A DNA stretch of 64,000 nucleotides from Circinella umbellata (lineage: Eukaryota > Mucoromycota > Mucoromycetes > Mucorales > Lichtheimiaceae): NCBI GenBank assembly GCA_025093555.1, contig JAIWNF010000063.1, positions 1 to 64,000 of the forward strand. The letters are read 5' to 3'. The translations under genes and the position numbers were made by a program. The notes beneath the pieces were generated by a model. The model was not told where the DNA came from, did no database searches, and saw nothing but the letters and a program-made list of their open reading frames with translations. Shown piece by piece: positions 11,688-23,789 of this stretch. The stretch's first letter is position 1; every line of letters begins with the position of its first letter.

Positions 11688-11902
11688 CATTTTGTCTTTG
11701 TTTTTTTTTTTTTTTTGTAATGAATTCTTGATTATTATATTGGATAGTGAAAAATTATACTTATCCCCCAAAAATTATACTGATAGTCTAAAAATTTCAC
11801 TGATGCCAGAAAAAATTCACTGATGCAAGAAAAATTTCATTGGCCGAACCAAAAATTGTATTTCAACCCCCCAATTTTTATATTTTTAAACGCAAAACAC
11901 TG
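11688..11902. repeat. Right terminal inverted repeat of the Tc1/mariner element
   Basis: Inverse of 9854-10069, including the poly-T tract (poly-A on the left), the 20-bp unit array and the CACTG end. The few differences from the left copy are clustered in its outer 50 bp. Confidence 0.9.
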
Positions 11903-12472
11903 TAGTGATAAAAAAGCTTATAGTGAAAAAAAAAGTTATGGTGCAGAAATATAACATGACGTGGATTTTTCTTTTTGTGGGGGCAAGTAGTAAATTTCCG
12001 GTGTGCTGAAAAAAAAAGAAGTATAAGTTTACCTTTTCTGTTTACAACCAAATAAAAGTTCATAATTCACTTTATCATTACTAGATTAATAAAAATAGTA
12101 ATTAAGTTCATTAATCTCCTCCCTTTTTAATCTTTAATTTTTGTTTCTATATTAAAGCCATTACTACTTTTCTGTTCAACTGCTCTATTCAAGTATATAA
12201 TTAAATACAAAAACTTACTCTCTTCTTTATTTGAATATATATATACCTTACCACAGCATTGTTAAAACTTTGATCCATTACTCTATAATTATAGTGACGG
12301 ATCAGAAAAATCCGACAGATCCATAGATCTCAATCTGTTTACAATCCGGATTGTAGAATTATGATCCAAATCCGATCCGAATCCGTTGAGACACAATCCA
12401 AATCCGATCCAATCCGTATGAAAAACGGATCGGTTTATAAATCCGGAGTGTACTAAGATCCCTACTTAGTGC

Positions 12473-13609
12473 CAAGCCAGGATCACCTTTTTCTTTCTAT
12501 TACATCTTATACTCTTTTATGTTTAGTGGTCATCTATAATCTACTTTATTATGCTCAGGTAAGCAACTATGACTTTTATGAGCTTAATCTTTATATGAAA
12601 ACATTTTTTTCATATACTAAACATCATAGCTAATGGACTGCATTCATAATAGCTATTAGGGCCGCGTCAGTGATCTTACTCTCGGTATTGTTGTGAGAAT
12701 GTGTGTGACATAACAATGCCCTTACGTATGGTTTACTTTGAAGGTATGTGGCTACTTCTTAAGTTTTTTTTTAAGACCGTGTGAGCTTTCCCACATTCTT
12801 ACATTGCTTCTACTTTCTATATAAGTTATATTCTATAGTAAATATTTTGGTATAAGATCTTTTTTTCATCTGCTTTCAATAATCGATTATAAACCGTAAG
12901 CACTTTTAATATCATATTTTCTTTCTTACTATTATTGATTAAATGCTTTATATTTTTTTTAGTTTCATTTTCCCTACCATGCACATTCATTGTTCCTGTG
13001 AATAATCAGTATGCGTTTACTAAGAGTTATATTGTATCAGGTAGTAATAGTATCCCACAGAAGAGTATCAGGTATCGTTATATAAATAGATAGCTAGTAA
13101 TATAGGAAATACATAGTTTAGAAGTACTGTATAATGATATAACAATATACTATATTTTGAAATAAGAAGTTTTTTTTTCTCTTCTAATAATAATTTTTGA
13201 AATGTGTATATGATATATGTATTATATAGTTAGACATGAAAACAAAAAATAGGAAATATGATTTGCTTTTTTTTTATTTAATGTCAGTGAAGAAATAATA
13301 AGTATAAAAATGAGTTCTAATGCTATAATATAATAATTGATCTCTAAGCGATGTCAGAAAAGGGAAGGGTAGGGTAGGGATATCATATTTCATATTTTTT
13401 ATTTTCATGTCTCACTATACAATTAAAGTGACAAAATAAATTCTAACAGAGTTGGTTGAGACACTCAAATAAAAAATATGAAATATGATTTGCTAATCCA
13501 GAGAATAAAATACAAGTAATTTTAAATATGAAATATAATGTCTTTTTTTTTTTAATCAGAAACCATAGTATGATCAGTTGCATTATAGAAAACCTCGTCG
13601 TTATTGGAA
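12473..13609. other. Intergenic, AT-rich, with inverted repeats
   Basis: No gene is visible. The only structure noted is the set of inverted and direct repeats at 13223-13540, listed separately. Confidence 0.5.
13223..13540. repeat. Inverted-repeat cluster around the word AATATGAAATATGAT
   Basis: A roughly 39-bp arm at 13223-13262 (containing AGACATGAAAAC) is inverted at 13382-13419. A further direct copy lies at 13458-13493 and a partial one at 13521-13540. The first two arms could fold into a hairpin with a loop of about 120 nt, as in a MITE. No target duplication was identified. Confidence 0.55.
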
Positions 13610-14215
13610 TCATCGTCGAGAAGGTTGCCGCTGGTGATTTAGAGTATTAGTAAAATCAGAGGTAGATAAATGTTCCTGACGGTAATGGTTCTCAAAAGTA
13701 GATGAGGAGGACCAGTTGCCCATAGTAACAATGTCTTCTTTAGGAATACCTGATTGAAGAGCTAATGAAGAGGCAATGGAACGTAAAGAAACACGTTTTT
13801 CATCAGTAGACTGTTTGATAAGTTTTTTAATCCAAGAGTGGATTGTTCGAGTACTAATTACTTTGTCTGGTTGTAAAGAGTTGACGAACAAAGTAGTAGC
13901 TTGACAAATTGGACGTCTTGTACAAAAGAAATGGAAGGTATGGATCGGACAGAGACTAGGAATAGTATGATTCTTGACTTGGAATGACTTGATGATTTGA
14001 CATTGTTTATGTTTTTCCTTGGGAGAGTGAACTTCAAAAGAAAGAATAGAAGCAGAGATGGAGACAGAAGCAAGTGGTATACGTTGTAAGTCAGAGGGTC
14101 GAAGAAAACAAGTAACACCAAGAAGAAAGGCAAGCTTGCTTTGTAAAGGGAAAGGGAAAAAAAACTGGGGGGGGGAACTTTTATTATAGTTGGGAAAAGG
14201 TAACACATGGGACAA
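13610..14215 (-). pseudogene. C-terminal part of a tyrosine recombinase (DIRS-type)
   Basis: Tyrosine recombinases of this kind integrate DIRS-type retroelements or Cryptons. The open frame covers only the catalytic half. LGVTCFLRPSDLQRI carries the first conserved Arg. VSLRSIASSLALQSGI corresponds to the HxxR box with the His position replaced. MGNWSSSSTFENHYRQEH carries the H/W position as Trp and the nucleophilic Tyr. No core-binding domain and no reverse transcriptase or RNase H were found upstream (above 14216). A TTCCCCCCCCAG-type acceptor just before LQSKLAFLLG suggests the real exon starts near 14170 and that the residues before it are intronic. I read it as a truncated remnant. Confidence 0.65.
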
Positions 14216-14276
14216 TAGGCTTGAGAAACATTACCTGTGCTTATTATTAAGCACCTTAAGACCTTGGCAGCTCGCG

Positions 14277-14364
14277 TGGACGTTTAAACTGGTGTCAGGT
14301 ACACCTGGAAGTTTAAACAGGCGGCAGGTATTCCGAGAAGCTTGAAACCAGTGGACCTTGGTGG
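14277..14364. repeat. Three-unit 29-bp tandem repeat
   Basis: Units at 14277-14305, 14306-14334 and 14335-14364 share TGGAMGTTTAAAC and a following CAGGT-type stretch. The third unit is the most diverged. It is distinctly more GC-rich than its surroundings. Confidence 0.6.
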
Positions 14365-14672
14365 TTGTTAGGTAAACAGATCACAAAAAGTGATCGTTGA
14401 CCATCGAGATTCTCATATAAAAAAATAGAAAAAAAAGTTTGAGATTAGTAAACAACATGGCGAAAGAGAAAACGGCTGTGGTAGTTTTATATTATAAACC
14501 TCACTTTTCGTCTACCAGTATGGCACAACCGCTTTATTATCTTGTAAAAAAACCAAGGTTATTATGGTATTCAGTATAAGAAGTGCAAGCAGTAAAGGCA
14601 GCACGCAGAAAGTGAAGCTTAGTTATAATAAAGGGAGTGGGAAAAAAAAAAGAGGGGGTGTAATTTTTTAAG

Positions 14673-14810
14673 AAGGGCAGGTCTATTTGCACACCCCCTC
14701 GTTTACTACTCTTACACGCCCCCTTCTAATGTCCGCCACTAGTGTTTGCACACCACCAGCTGCCATTTGGCAGTAAATTTCTTTTTATTAATGTCTATTT
14801 GCACACCCCC
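14673..14810. repeat. C-rich terminal motif of a mobile element (two copies)
   Basis: The word AAGGGCAGGTCTATTTGCAC is at 14673-14692 and GTCTATTTGCACACCCC recurs at 14793. The inverted counterpart, GTGCAAATAGACAAGCCCTT, is at 35773-35792, just outside the better-preserved MULE copy. I infer these are transposon termini associated with the MULE/OTU elements. Confidence 0.55.
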
Positions 14811-15170
14811 TCTGACACACCCCTTATCAGTTGATACCCTGTGTAAAGTCCGTCACCCTATTGAATACACCCTCACCTGCCGTTTTAAATAAAAAAAAAT
14901 TTCTTATTAAGTGTATAAGCCATAAGTAAAAGAAAAATGGAGAAAAGGCATATTATATTAAAAATGAGAAATGAAGGAGAAAAAATATATATTCAGTTGG
15001 ATCGAATGCTTTCACATCAGATGAACAAATAATATAAAGAACAGCATCATCATGAAGAGGGATCTCACTATAAATTCGGATATACCAATCGAAGACGTTT
15101 TTGAACATGGGAGATCAAAGATGTATTGTTAGTAGTTTTCTGCCATGGTTTTCATATAAATCTTAAGCCA

Positions 15171-18100
15171 TTATATACGCGCACTGTGTTTAAGTTGTTC
15201 AGGAATAATATATGCATTATCAACACGCATCGCTGTTGGATACGTACGCTTTGACTCAAGTGGATTAAGTTGGAGAGGAATGAATATATTGGATTCATCG
15301 CCGTAGAATGTGATTGGAGCTTTAAATTGTATCAGAAAAAGATGGAGCACATTCAGGAATGGAAAATGTATCTTTAGTGTGTGGATGGTGGATACCTTCA
15401 AGACGATGTTGATTATCACGTTTCAAATATTGTTAATATTTGTAAAATAATGGCTCGTCATTCGATTATGTCAACATATTTTTCTTCTTCATTCAACAGT
15501 TTGATTGCCAACGCACGAATACATCGTTTGTATCTACAAATGGGCTATATACGGTACCTGCGTCAAAACGGGTGATCGGAATATTGACTACCATATTTAG
15601 ATTTGGAACATTGACGATTTTACGGGATGTGTGGCGGTTGATGATGATGATGAGTTTGATTGTAAGTTACAGAAGATCCCCGTAATTTTATAGTGCGGTT
15701 TTGAAAATAAGGTGGTGTGTAAAATGACGAATACTATCAGATTTTTTCATATATTGAATACTTCAGCTCACTAGTGTACTGTATATCTTTTAATGTATGT
15801 ACCAAAATAGGTATTAATTGATAAATTATTGTTATGTGCTTGTGTTCTTAATGAATTTTTGTAACTATATGTTTTTTTATATGAGCACATCTATACAGAG
15901 CTGTTTTATCCTGAAAAAAAGCTATATATACTTCCAAGAGATGCAGAGATAATTGATCTTTTATATTATTCCATTTTTTCATATTTTGCTTTATATACAC
16001 TAAAACAAAATGACAGTAATCAAATCTAACGTGGGATTGACATTGGGCTGAAGAGAAAAAAACTCAACCCACAAACCATGACAACCGATCACTAGCATTA
16101 TGGGCTAAAAATGAATACAAGTTGTTTAAGGCAACTTGGTGTTAGTACATACGATATCTAAAGGATTCAAGCGAGGAAAAGAAAAAAAAATAACATTCAA
16201 AAAATTCTTATGAAAAAACACCCAAGAGACATAATAGAAAACCAGCCAGTCCTGTATGTACAGTAGCCTAGATTTTTTTTTAATTAAGAGAATCAGCTAT
16301 AAACTCTTTTCTTTGTTGAAGGACTTTCAGTATTCTTATCTTTAATTTTCATACGTACTTTTAATAAATCGTATCCCATACCTCCGCCGTTTACATATAC
16401 TGTTACATACCGTTTGGACCGTACGTAATTAATAAAATAAAGAGAAAATATAGAAAATTCCGAGTAAAAGACTCAAGGAATAAGAAAAGTTATATCAATA
16501 CGTTACTTATTCTAGAAAAAGAAAAATGTAAAGGGTGGTTTTTATAACCAGCAAATTCAACCGATCAATTAGTCGGGAAAAGAGTCTATATCAATAAAAA
16601 TAACTGGGAGTGAACTTGTGTGAATGGAAGAAGTTATCCTTTTTATACTAATTATTTGATTATCTAACTCAATTCGAATCTTATTTCAGGTGGAATCGAA
16701 TCTAATTTCAGGTAAAATCGAATCTTGTTCTAGGTAATATTTCAAGTATAATTAATTCTTATTGGATAGAGGTAAAGATTATTATTGATTGTAGAACTTC
16801 TGATATTTGTTTAGGTGATAGTACTGATAGTAATGATAATAATAATAAGAGACTGGCAACCTCGAAAAGAGGGGTACGTAACAATACATAAGTTGTACGT
16901 ACGTAGCCCTCTTATATATATTTTACATATATTTATCAGGTAATTTTTTTTTAATTTATCCGTTAAGGATTCAATGTTGCTTAGCTGCTATGAAAGTGAA
17001 ATAAATGAAGATGTGAAAATTTTACTGTGTTGTTTTTACCGTTCCTTGATTCTTGGTGAAGTTAATGAGGTGTGTAAATTAAATGATGTCAAATTAACGA
17101 GAATCCTCTGTACCAGTGGCTTTATGTTTTTCCAACCTATGAATTTAATTATAAAATATTAGATAATATGTCAAATAGTATCAATTGTTCAAATAAGTTT
17201 AGAAATAAAAAACAATACCAAATTTCAGCAGCTTCACAACCAAAACTGGCGTTTGCGTTCTTGTTCTTGGTATTCTGAAGCAATGAAGGCACGCTTTCGG
17301 CTGTTTTTCTCTTGATCTTTCCCATATTACGTACCTTTTTCGGAAGGGTTTTTGGGTTGCAATTCTTCGAGATTTATAAATAAGTCGTCGCTAACTGCTT
17401 GTAAGTGTTGTAAGAGAGCTTGCGGCTGGTTTGCATATTTATGTAATAAGTTATAAATGCGACGAATTGATCATTAATCTTATCCTCAACAGTTGGTGCA
17501 ATATACGGCTCTGTTATGGAATTGATGGTGTTTTTCTTGTTGTAGTAGTGTTCTCTATATAATTTCATTAAAGTATGAATATTGAGTTTACCCGTTACTA
17601 TTATTGATATTACCTTTGGTTGCAGTTTTTTCAGGATAGAGATGACAGTGTCTTGGAACCAAATTAAGGAATTTACCAGTATGTAGTTGGTGAAATGTGG
17701 CAATATGGAAGGTAATAATGGGCTTTGGTATTACATTTACAATTATCGGTTTTCATAATATTACATACCATGTGTAAACTCTTCGCGAATGGCATAAAAT
17801 GCAAATTTGGATATTTTACGCACTAATTGAGCTAGTCGTTGCCTATGGTTAGGTGGAAGATGAGGATCAACATCAAGGATTCTTTATCCAGTTGTCTTTT
17901 CCATGCCATATTCTGTTCTGAAAGATGATAAAACAATTAGCACAAAAATATATATATGACGCGAGACTATTTCTACTTACTTTTAATTTACAGTGTTCAT
18001 CAATCTGCTTAAAAGTAGAGTATAGATTGCCACACGATGTTTGAATTGATTTTTTCAGACTAGCATGTGATCCTTCAACCCGGTTTATACTATTATTTCC

Positions 18101-19533
18101 AAAATGTGTGACATACGTATGCAATATCTTAGCCTACCCACTTTTCACCAAACTCGAGCTTTTTATATTGTTGACCAAATATATACGTAGATGACAATAA
18201 TAATAATTGTGAATAGCTTATTGCACAAATAAAGATAGCGTTATAAATTTACTTACTCGTTTAAATATTGAATGACTTTTTCCGGTTTCTTGGACCTCAC
18301 TACTTTGTCTTTGTATTTGGCCAATGCGTTTGTCTCGAATTTTTAATCTGAAACAAGGCCCATGTTTGAGAGATTGTCATCATATTTATCAGCCACCAAA
18401 AAGTTGATGCATTTTTTAAGCTCTTCATAGTCACTCTTGGTATCAAAAAGCTTTTGTAATGTTGTTCGAAAATTACGCCGGACGTGAACTTTGCATAATA
18501 ACTTTTCAATAAGGAAATATTTTGTCCAAGGCCTTTATCAAAGGATTATCACTATCAGTAACAAACGTTAGGGAGACACGGGTTGGTCAAATGATCAGAC
18601 TATGTCTCGAAGTTTTGAATAGCCCAAGCATAAGTCTCGTTTGTTTCCAAGATACCAATCCACCAGAAATTCAAAATGTTTTAAACTGAATAGCCAATGT
18701 TTTCTGTGCCTACGACATTGACAAAAGGCATTCGATGCTTGTTCGTTTTATATGTATGTTGCGTTAAAATCACTATCACTGGAAACGTGCGTGCCAGATC
18801 GATAGCTGATTGATGTGCCCAAATAAGTGAGACCAGAAACCATTTCTCTCCTTCTTGCTTTGAATCAAACACGACTTGATATCCACTCTCGTGGAGCTTC
18901 GTACTCAATTGAATTACTGTATGATCAGCATCGTTATTGAATACTGCTTGCCGCAAATTAGTAATATCCTTTGGAACAACGATCTTGCTCCTACAGCAAG
19001 AAACGACTTGATATCCATTTGATGCATCACTCTTAATCATGTTTATAACAAATACTTAATCATCAGTAGCAAGTTGACGCAGCATTGGATACAATAATGG
19101 TTCCTGTGTTAGTTCATGATTATGTTCCCCCTTACATATAAAAGGAGACAACATTCATCGCTGACGATCCGTATTTAATGAGCGAAAGTCATACGGAATG
19201 AACGTCCAAAACGTTGCGAAAATTCTTTATGCTGCTCGCTCTGCTTGTGTCGACAGATCGATAATTTTACGGTTGTCATTGGCAACAAATATTTTTGATT
19301 TGATGTATCCTGGTGAATGCTGTTGTTAGTTGGCTGGCCATCATGTTATATTCCAAGAATCATTTTTCTTTTATCATCTTTTTTTTCCATGGGAAATATT
19401 GCTTCTCGTTGTATAAAAAGCAATTCCATTTTTTTCGCCCCATGCAAAGCATGTATTTTCTAACAGCATTATAATTATCTCAAGTCTCCTGCAGCTCTTG
19501 AGGGATTGAGGTTGCAAATAGAGATTCAGATAT
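15171..19533 (-). pseudogene. Old MULE transposase with C-terminal OTU domain (copy 1)
   Basis: This is a heavily mutated relative of the copy at 32336-35429. Matching blocks in order from the 5' end are: an N-terminus whose start codon has become ATA (19533); the MULE block at 18681-19040 (VPKDITNLRQAVFNNDADHT, FVNVVGTENIGYS); THFGNNSINRVEGSHASLKK at about 18060-18110; the Lys-rich linker at 17220-17400; and OTU-region remnants at 15171-15700 (VNVPNLNMVV, APITFYGDESNIFIPLQLN). The DGNC nucleophile motif is not recognisable. Numerous stops and shifts are present, and roughly 1.5 kb of unrelated DNA (about 15,700-17,215) separates the linker from the OTU part. It is clearly non-functional. Confidence 0.7.
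15700..17215. other. Extra AT-rich segment inside MULE copy 1
   Basis: In copy 2 the linker exon and OTU exon are separated only by a short intron. Here about 1.5 kb intervenes. It has no recognisable gene. It contains a 22-23-bp tandem repeat at about 16671-16745 (core AATCGAATCTAATTTCAGGT) and a short hairpin at 16869-16911 (GAGGGGTACGT paired with ACGTAGCCCTC). An insertion is likely, but I could not find its ends. Confidence 0.45.
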
Positions 19534-22500
19534 TGCAATCAGTGAATATTAAAAAAAATGTCGTTTTTCGTTAAAAAACCAAATCTTTTATTGTCTGTGG
19601 TACTGTAACGGTGTTATTATTATCGCTATTACTTTACTATTACTATTTTGATTGTTTATCACTATCACTATAATTATTACTGCTATAATATGACTATATT
19701 ATTATTTTCTAAGCTTAACCCTCGAACATATACGTAAAATCTGGAATTTACGGCTATATATATACACCTATTTTTATTATTATTAACAATATGTAAGTTA
19801 CTTGATGATAAAGTTATACATGTTAATAGTGACGCTTTTTAATTTTCAAATGCCAGGTGGGGTGGGTATAAAGTCTGGATGTCTGTTTTTTCTTCTCGAT
19901 CAAAAAAACACCAGCATAAGTTTTTCTTAGTCCAGCACGAAATAATTTCCTTTGTTTTGAACTATCCCATACGTAATCCTCAACCTCCTCTTCGCAAAGA
20001 TATTCATATAATATGTATTCAACAGCTTCATGTCCTTGCCATTGCAATAGATCTCGGGAACGTTATTCCCCCATGGATTAATCACTTGTAGAAAAAATAT
20101 ATAATTCTTGGCCTCTTTTATTTATTTTTATATATCATCCATAATATTAGAAGAAATGTTTATCATTACTTAAAAAAATACCAACGACAGAAGTATATAG
20201 TATATTTATTATTATAAATTATTTTACCTTTATGTATAGTTTTAACTCCCAACGTATGGAAGCTATGGTATCGTGGATGTATAATTTTTTTCGTTGTTTA
20301 TGAAATACACGGCGTCACAATATATAATTAGCTAACTCCACCATGCCCTGAAGTGCTAAAAATCACGACTGTGGTAGTAATAATGACATTAGTTGATAAT
20401 AATCAATAAAAGGATGATGTTGTTCGTGATGTTGAAGCATCGTGAATAAAATAACACGTAGTAGTATTGGATGGTGATAAAAAAAAGAATGAGTGTCGAT
20501 CGTGATGTTGAAGAATGACGCACAAACTAATGGTTATCGGCATGGTGATATTGAATCATGATAAAGGGAAAGAATTGTGTCTCAAGTTCAAAGATAACAA
20601 AGATGGTAGTGAAGATCAGAAATAAAAATAATTGATGGTATTTACTGGTAGTGTTGAAGAATAACGAATAAAATAATAGCTACCGTAATAGTGATATGCA
20701 ATGATAATAAATTGTAATAAAATCATATATAAAAAACACCATCATCCTTTTTCTATTCGTACGTAACCCATTATATACAACTAATCACCCATTAAATAAC
20801 CCAAATCATTTATGTTCCAACCCAACCGCTGTATAAAATAAAAGTTTATTATTACCAAGTTAGAACTGTCATAAAATAAAAGAACAACATACAAGTCTAA
20901 TCTTCATCTCAATTTCACAACAAGATTCATACTAACCTTTTCATGACAATATAGAATTGGTTTTAAATATTAAAAGATTATCGTTAAGCAGATGTGTTGA
21001 GATCCATGCGTCCTTTGTTGATATATATATAGCTGTTTGGTTTATTACGGGACCGTACCACTTTTTTTCTTAAATTTTCCTGCTGCTATCCTTCATATAG
21101 ACATTGTTCTCTTCTCGCTCATTTTCCATTGAAGATAAATAATATATGGAATGTAATTTAACAGCTGACGATTGATTACAAATATAAAGAAAGAAAAAGA
21201 AAACGGCATAGAATGTATTAATAAGTAAATAGATCGTTTTCTTGATAAGTTAAACATGATCTTTAGTTTTACGATAATAAAAAAACAAAAAATAAACCAG
21301 TTGTGTTGGAAATAAACTGGAGCAGTAGTGTTAAATGGACCTTTGGCAAATTCTTTTCTTTTTGTGTTCCTCTTTATTCTTATGATATTTATATTTTACT
21401 CATTTTCAAATACATCTGAAAGATTTATACTTTTAACAGCATAATACTTGAACTACCGATTAGAAGAATGGGTTTTTAAAGGTCACCTGATATTAAACGA
21501 TTACATTGCTATGTGATGAATATAACCGCACGCAAAAAACAACTTCACTCAAGACAGAACTTTAAGCAATGTTTTGTGAAAAAAAAACTTATGTTCCTTT
21601 TGGAACCACCACGCCCTTTATTTTTTATAGAAAATAAATCACTGGGGATGGATCAATTGACTTTGGTAAGTCTTTTATATTGTTACAGTAAATCTACTCA
21701 TCATACCTTTTTATACGAACAGACAAACACATACGTTAACTGTGATAACCTTCCGTCACCTTAACAATCACAACAATACATCTTTCTCTGCTGACGATTG
21801 TAATTTGAGTGGGACGACGAATCCATCTTATACAACAATTGGCTTTATTTACCCATAGGCCTTATTGAATACAATACAACTGGTGATGCTCAATTTTCTA
21901 ACCAAACTTCTTTCTTATTATATATTGTTATCTTCATACAATCAATCTCATCCGACCTGATATTATGCATGACGATTGATAAATGCTATCACTCTTTCTT
22001 TATACGCACGCACACACCTCCTTCAATTTATATTACTGCGATGTGTTTGTACATTGATGATACTGGTATCTTATTTTATTATTCTTCAAGCAGATACTTT
22101 ATAAGTTATGCAAATAGTTATTGAAAAAAAAGATGGTATGGATATGGATTGATATTATGCTTCGTATACTTGGATTTGGATAATGGATATTTGGATAGTA
22201 TGAAATAGAGAGATTATTGGGTCTGCTAATCAAGTTATACATATCATCACGGAAATAGTAATAAATTACTCTATGGATTGTTTTTTTTGAACAATGGTAT
22301 TTGCTATTATTTAGTACGGGAACGGTCAAAATATTATTGTTGTTATGGAATAATATAGGAAATGTTGTAGCATAAATAATGTTAGGAATAATATGGTAAT
22401 AAGAGGTATAATGAACTGAGACGAGTAATACCACTTTAACATCTTTGGGATTAGATCTTTTGAAAAGTATAGATGTAAAAAAACTTGATGAATCTTGGGG

Positions 22501-23789
22501 TTGAATAGAATAATATTAATCACATTTACTGACTTGATTCCTGTAAATAAATCATGAACGCGACATACTTTTTTAATGCAAAATTTTATGTTCTTTTACA
22601 TACAAGTCTCCTGGTTGAAAAAAAATACGCGTTGCCACTTTGAATCTACTGGATCATTGAATAGTCGGACTGGATGGTTCATATGTCCATCTGCATCCAA
22701 ACTTTCGGATGAGATAATAATGCTAGATCCACATATTCTTTTTTACTATCATTAATAAGAACGCCACATTGTGTCAGATATAAATGAATAATAGCCACAA
22801 CAGTAAATAATACTTTGATATAATACACGAATATTTTCTGAGGCACAATAAACATTATAATTGTTGATTAGCCTCAAACACATTGTACTACTTATAGTAT
22901 AAACGAGAGAAATATATATATAATACAAAGGATTTGTCCAGAAAGGATTGAGTATATTATTGGATGGAATATATATCTGCTGATCGAGGATTCCGAATTA
23001 ACATGATTATGAGAAATCAAAACAGTCCTCGTAGCTATAACAACAAACCCGAGAACATCCAGTAATATAGAATCGATTATTCAAAAGAATTTATGTATAT
23101 ACTTTATTGATGATGATAATAATAATAGTATACTAGCCATAACAACACTACTTGAAATCTCTTAATTCAATCATCATTGTAATACCTGATTCCCTCTTTG
23201 TTCTTTCATCATCCATGTGTTTCTTTGATAGCGTGTGGTGTCCCATTAATAATGTTCGGCGTAAAAAACATTATAGTTTAACTTTTAAGAATAGCTTTGT
23301 TTGGTGAGTTGGAAAACAAGTATAATTTTATATTGATGCTTGCTTGTTCTTTGTTCCTTTTTTTTGTAATGAGCCTTTATGATAGTATAGATGGACGTTC
23401 ATTGTGTTCAATATTGATGTATGATTATCGACTACATTGTTGTTTGAAATGCTCGTTATATAGATTACTGAAGCAAAGCGTGTCTTGAAAGTTTCGAGAA
23501 CTATTATTCTTATAACCTTTTTGCATACTTTTTTTTTGTCTTAACCGTGACCCTCCTTTTCCTTCAAGCATATAAATCATTCCGCCTAGAATGACTTTCT
23601 TTCCTTATATTGTTGGTGTTTCTCTCCAGTCTCATCTAGCCCCCTTGCATTTCCTTTCCTCTGTTCACTCAGAGCTTTGAAAGAAGAACACGATGAACGC
23701 TGCTACATATTAAACATTGATTAGGTAAAACTGGGTAACAAAGAGTTGATAATATGATATTGTTTTTTTAAAAAAAAACAAAAACATAC
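19534..23789. other. Long AT-rich region without convincing genes
   Basis: A 75-codon open stretch on the minus strand at 19823-20047 (EAVEYILYEYLCEEEVEDYVW) has protein-like composition but no ATG start and no family I recognise; it may be an exon fragment. Between about 20,400 and 20,690 the phrase GATGTTGAAG[CA]AT..GAATAAAATAA recurs three to four times at irregular spacing. Short open frames at 21513, 22099 and 23297 look like chance. The remainder shows no structure I can name. Confidence 0.5.

Larger units (their letters stand above)
9854..11902 (+). mobile_element. Complete Tc1/mariner-type transposon (2,049 bp)
   Basis: The element begins CAGTGTTTTGC at 9854 and ends with its inverse at 11902, with TA on both sides (9852-9853 and 11903-11904), the expected Tc1/mariner target duplication. 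Inverted repeats of about 216 bp span 9854-10069 and 11688-11902. They differ at a handful of positions in the outermost 50 bp and, apart from a poly-A length difference, look identical inside that. A single uninterrupted transposase gene occupies 10324-11643. All parts needed for transposition appear present. Confidence 0.9.
9414..12464. mobile_element. hAT-like non-autonomous element interrupted by a Tc1/mariner element
   Basis: The element is flanked by an exact 8-bp direct repeat, CTTAGTGC, at 9406-9413 and 12465-12472, the length typical of hAT insertions. Its ends are inverted: TAAGGTTCTTAATA on the left and TAGGGATCTTAGTA (reverse complement) on the right, matching at 11 of 14 positions. 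Both ends continue into a subterminal zone dense in AATCCGGATT/CCGATCCG motifs (about 9430-9540 and 12300-12450), resembling hAT subterminal transposase-binding arrays. The interior lacks a transposase of its own. Subtracting the nested insertion leaves about 1.0 kb. Classification as hAT rests on duplication length and end sequence, not on a protein. Confidence 0.75.
14216..15170. other. Intergenic with minisatellite and element terminus
   Basis: No gene seen. It contains the 29-bp repeat at 14277-14364 and C-rich terminal motifs at 14673-14810. Part of 14,900-15,170 may be the decayed tail of the first MULE/OTU copy. Confidence 0.5.
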
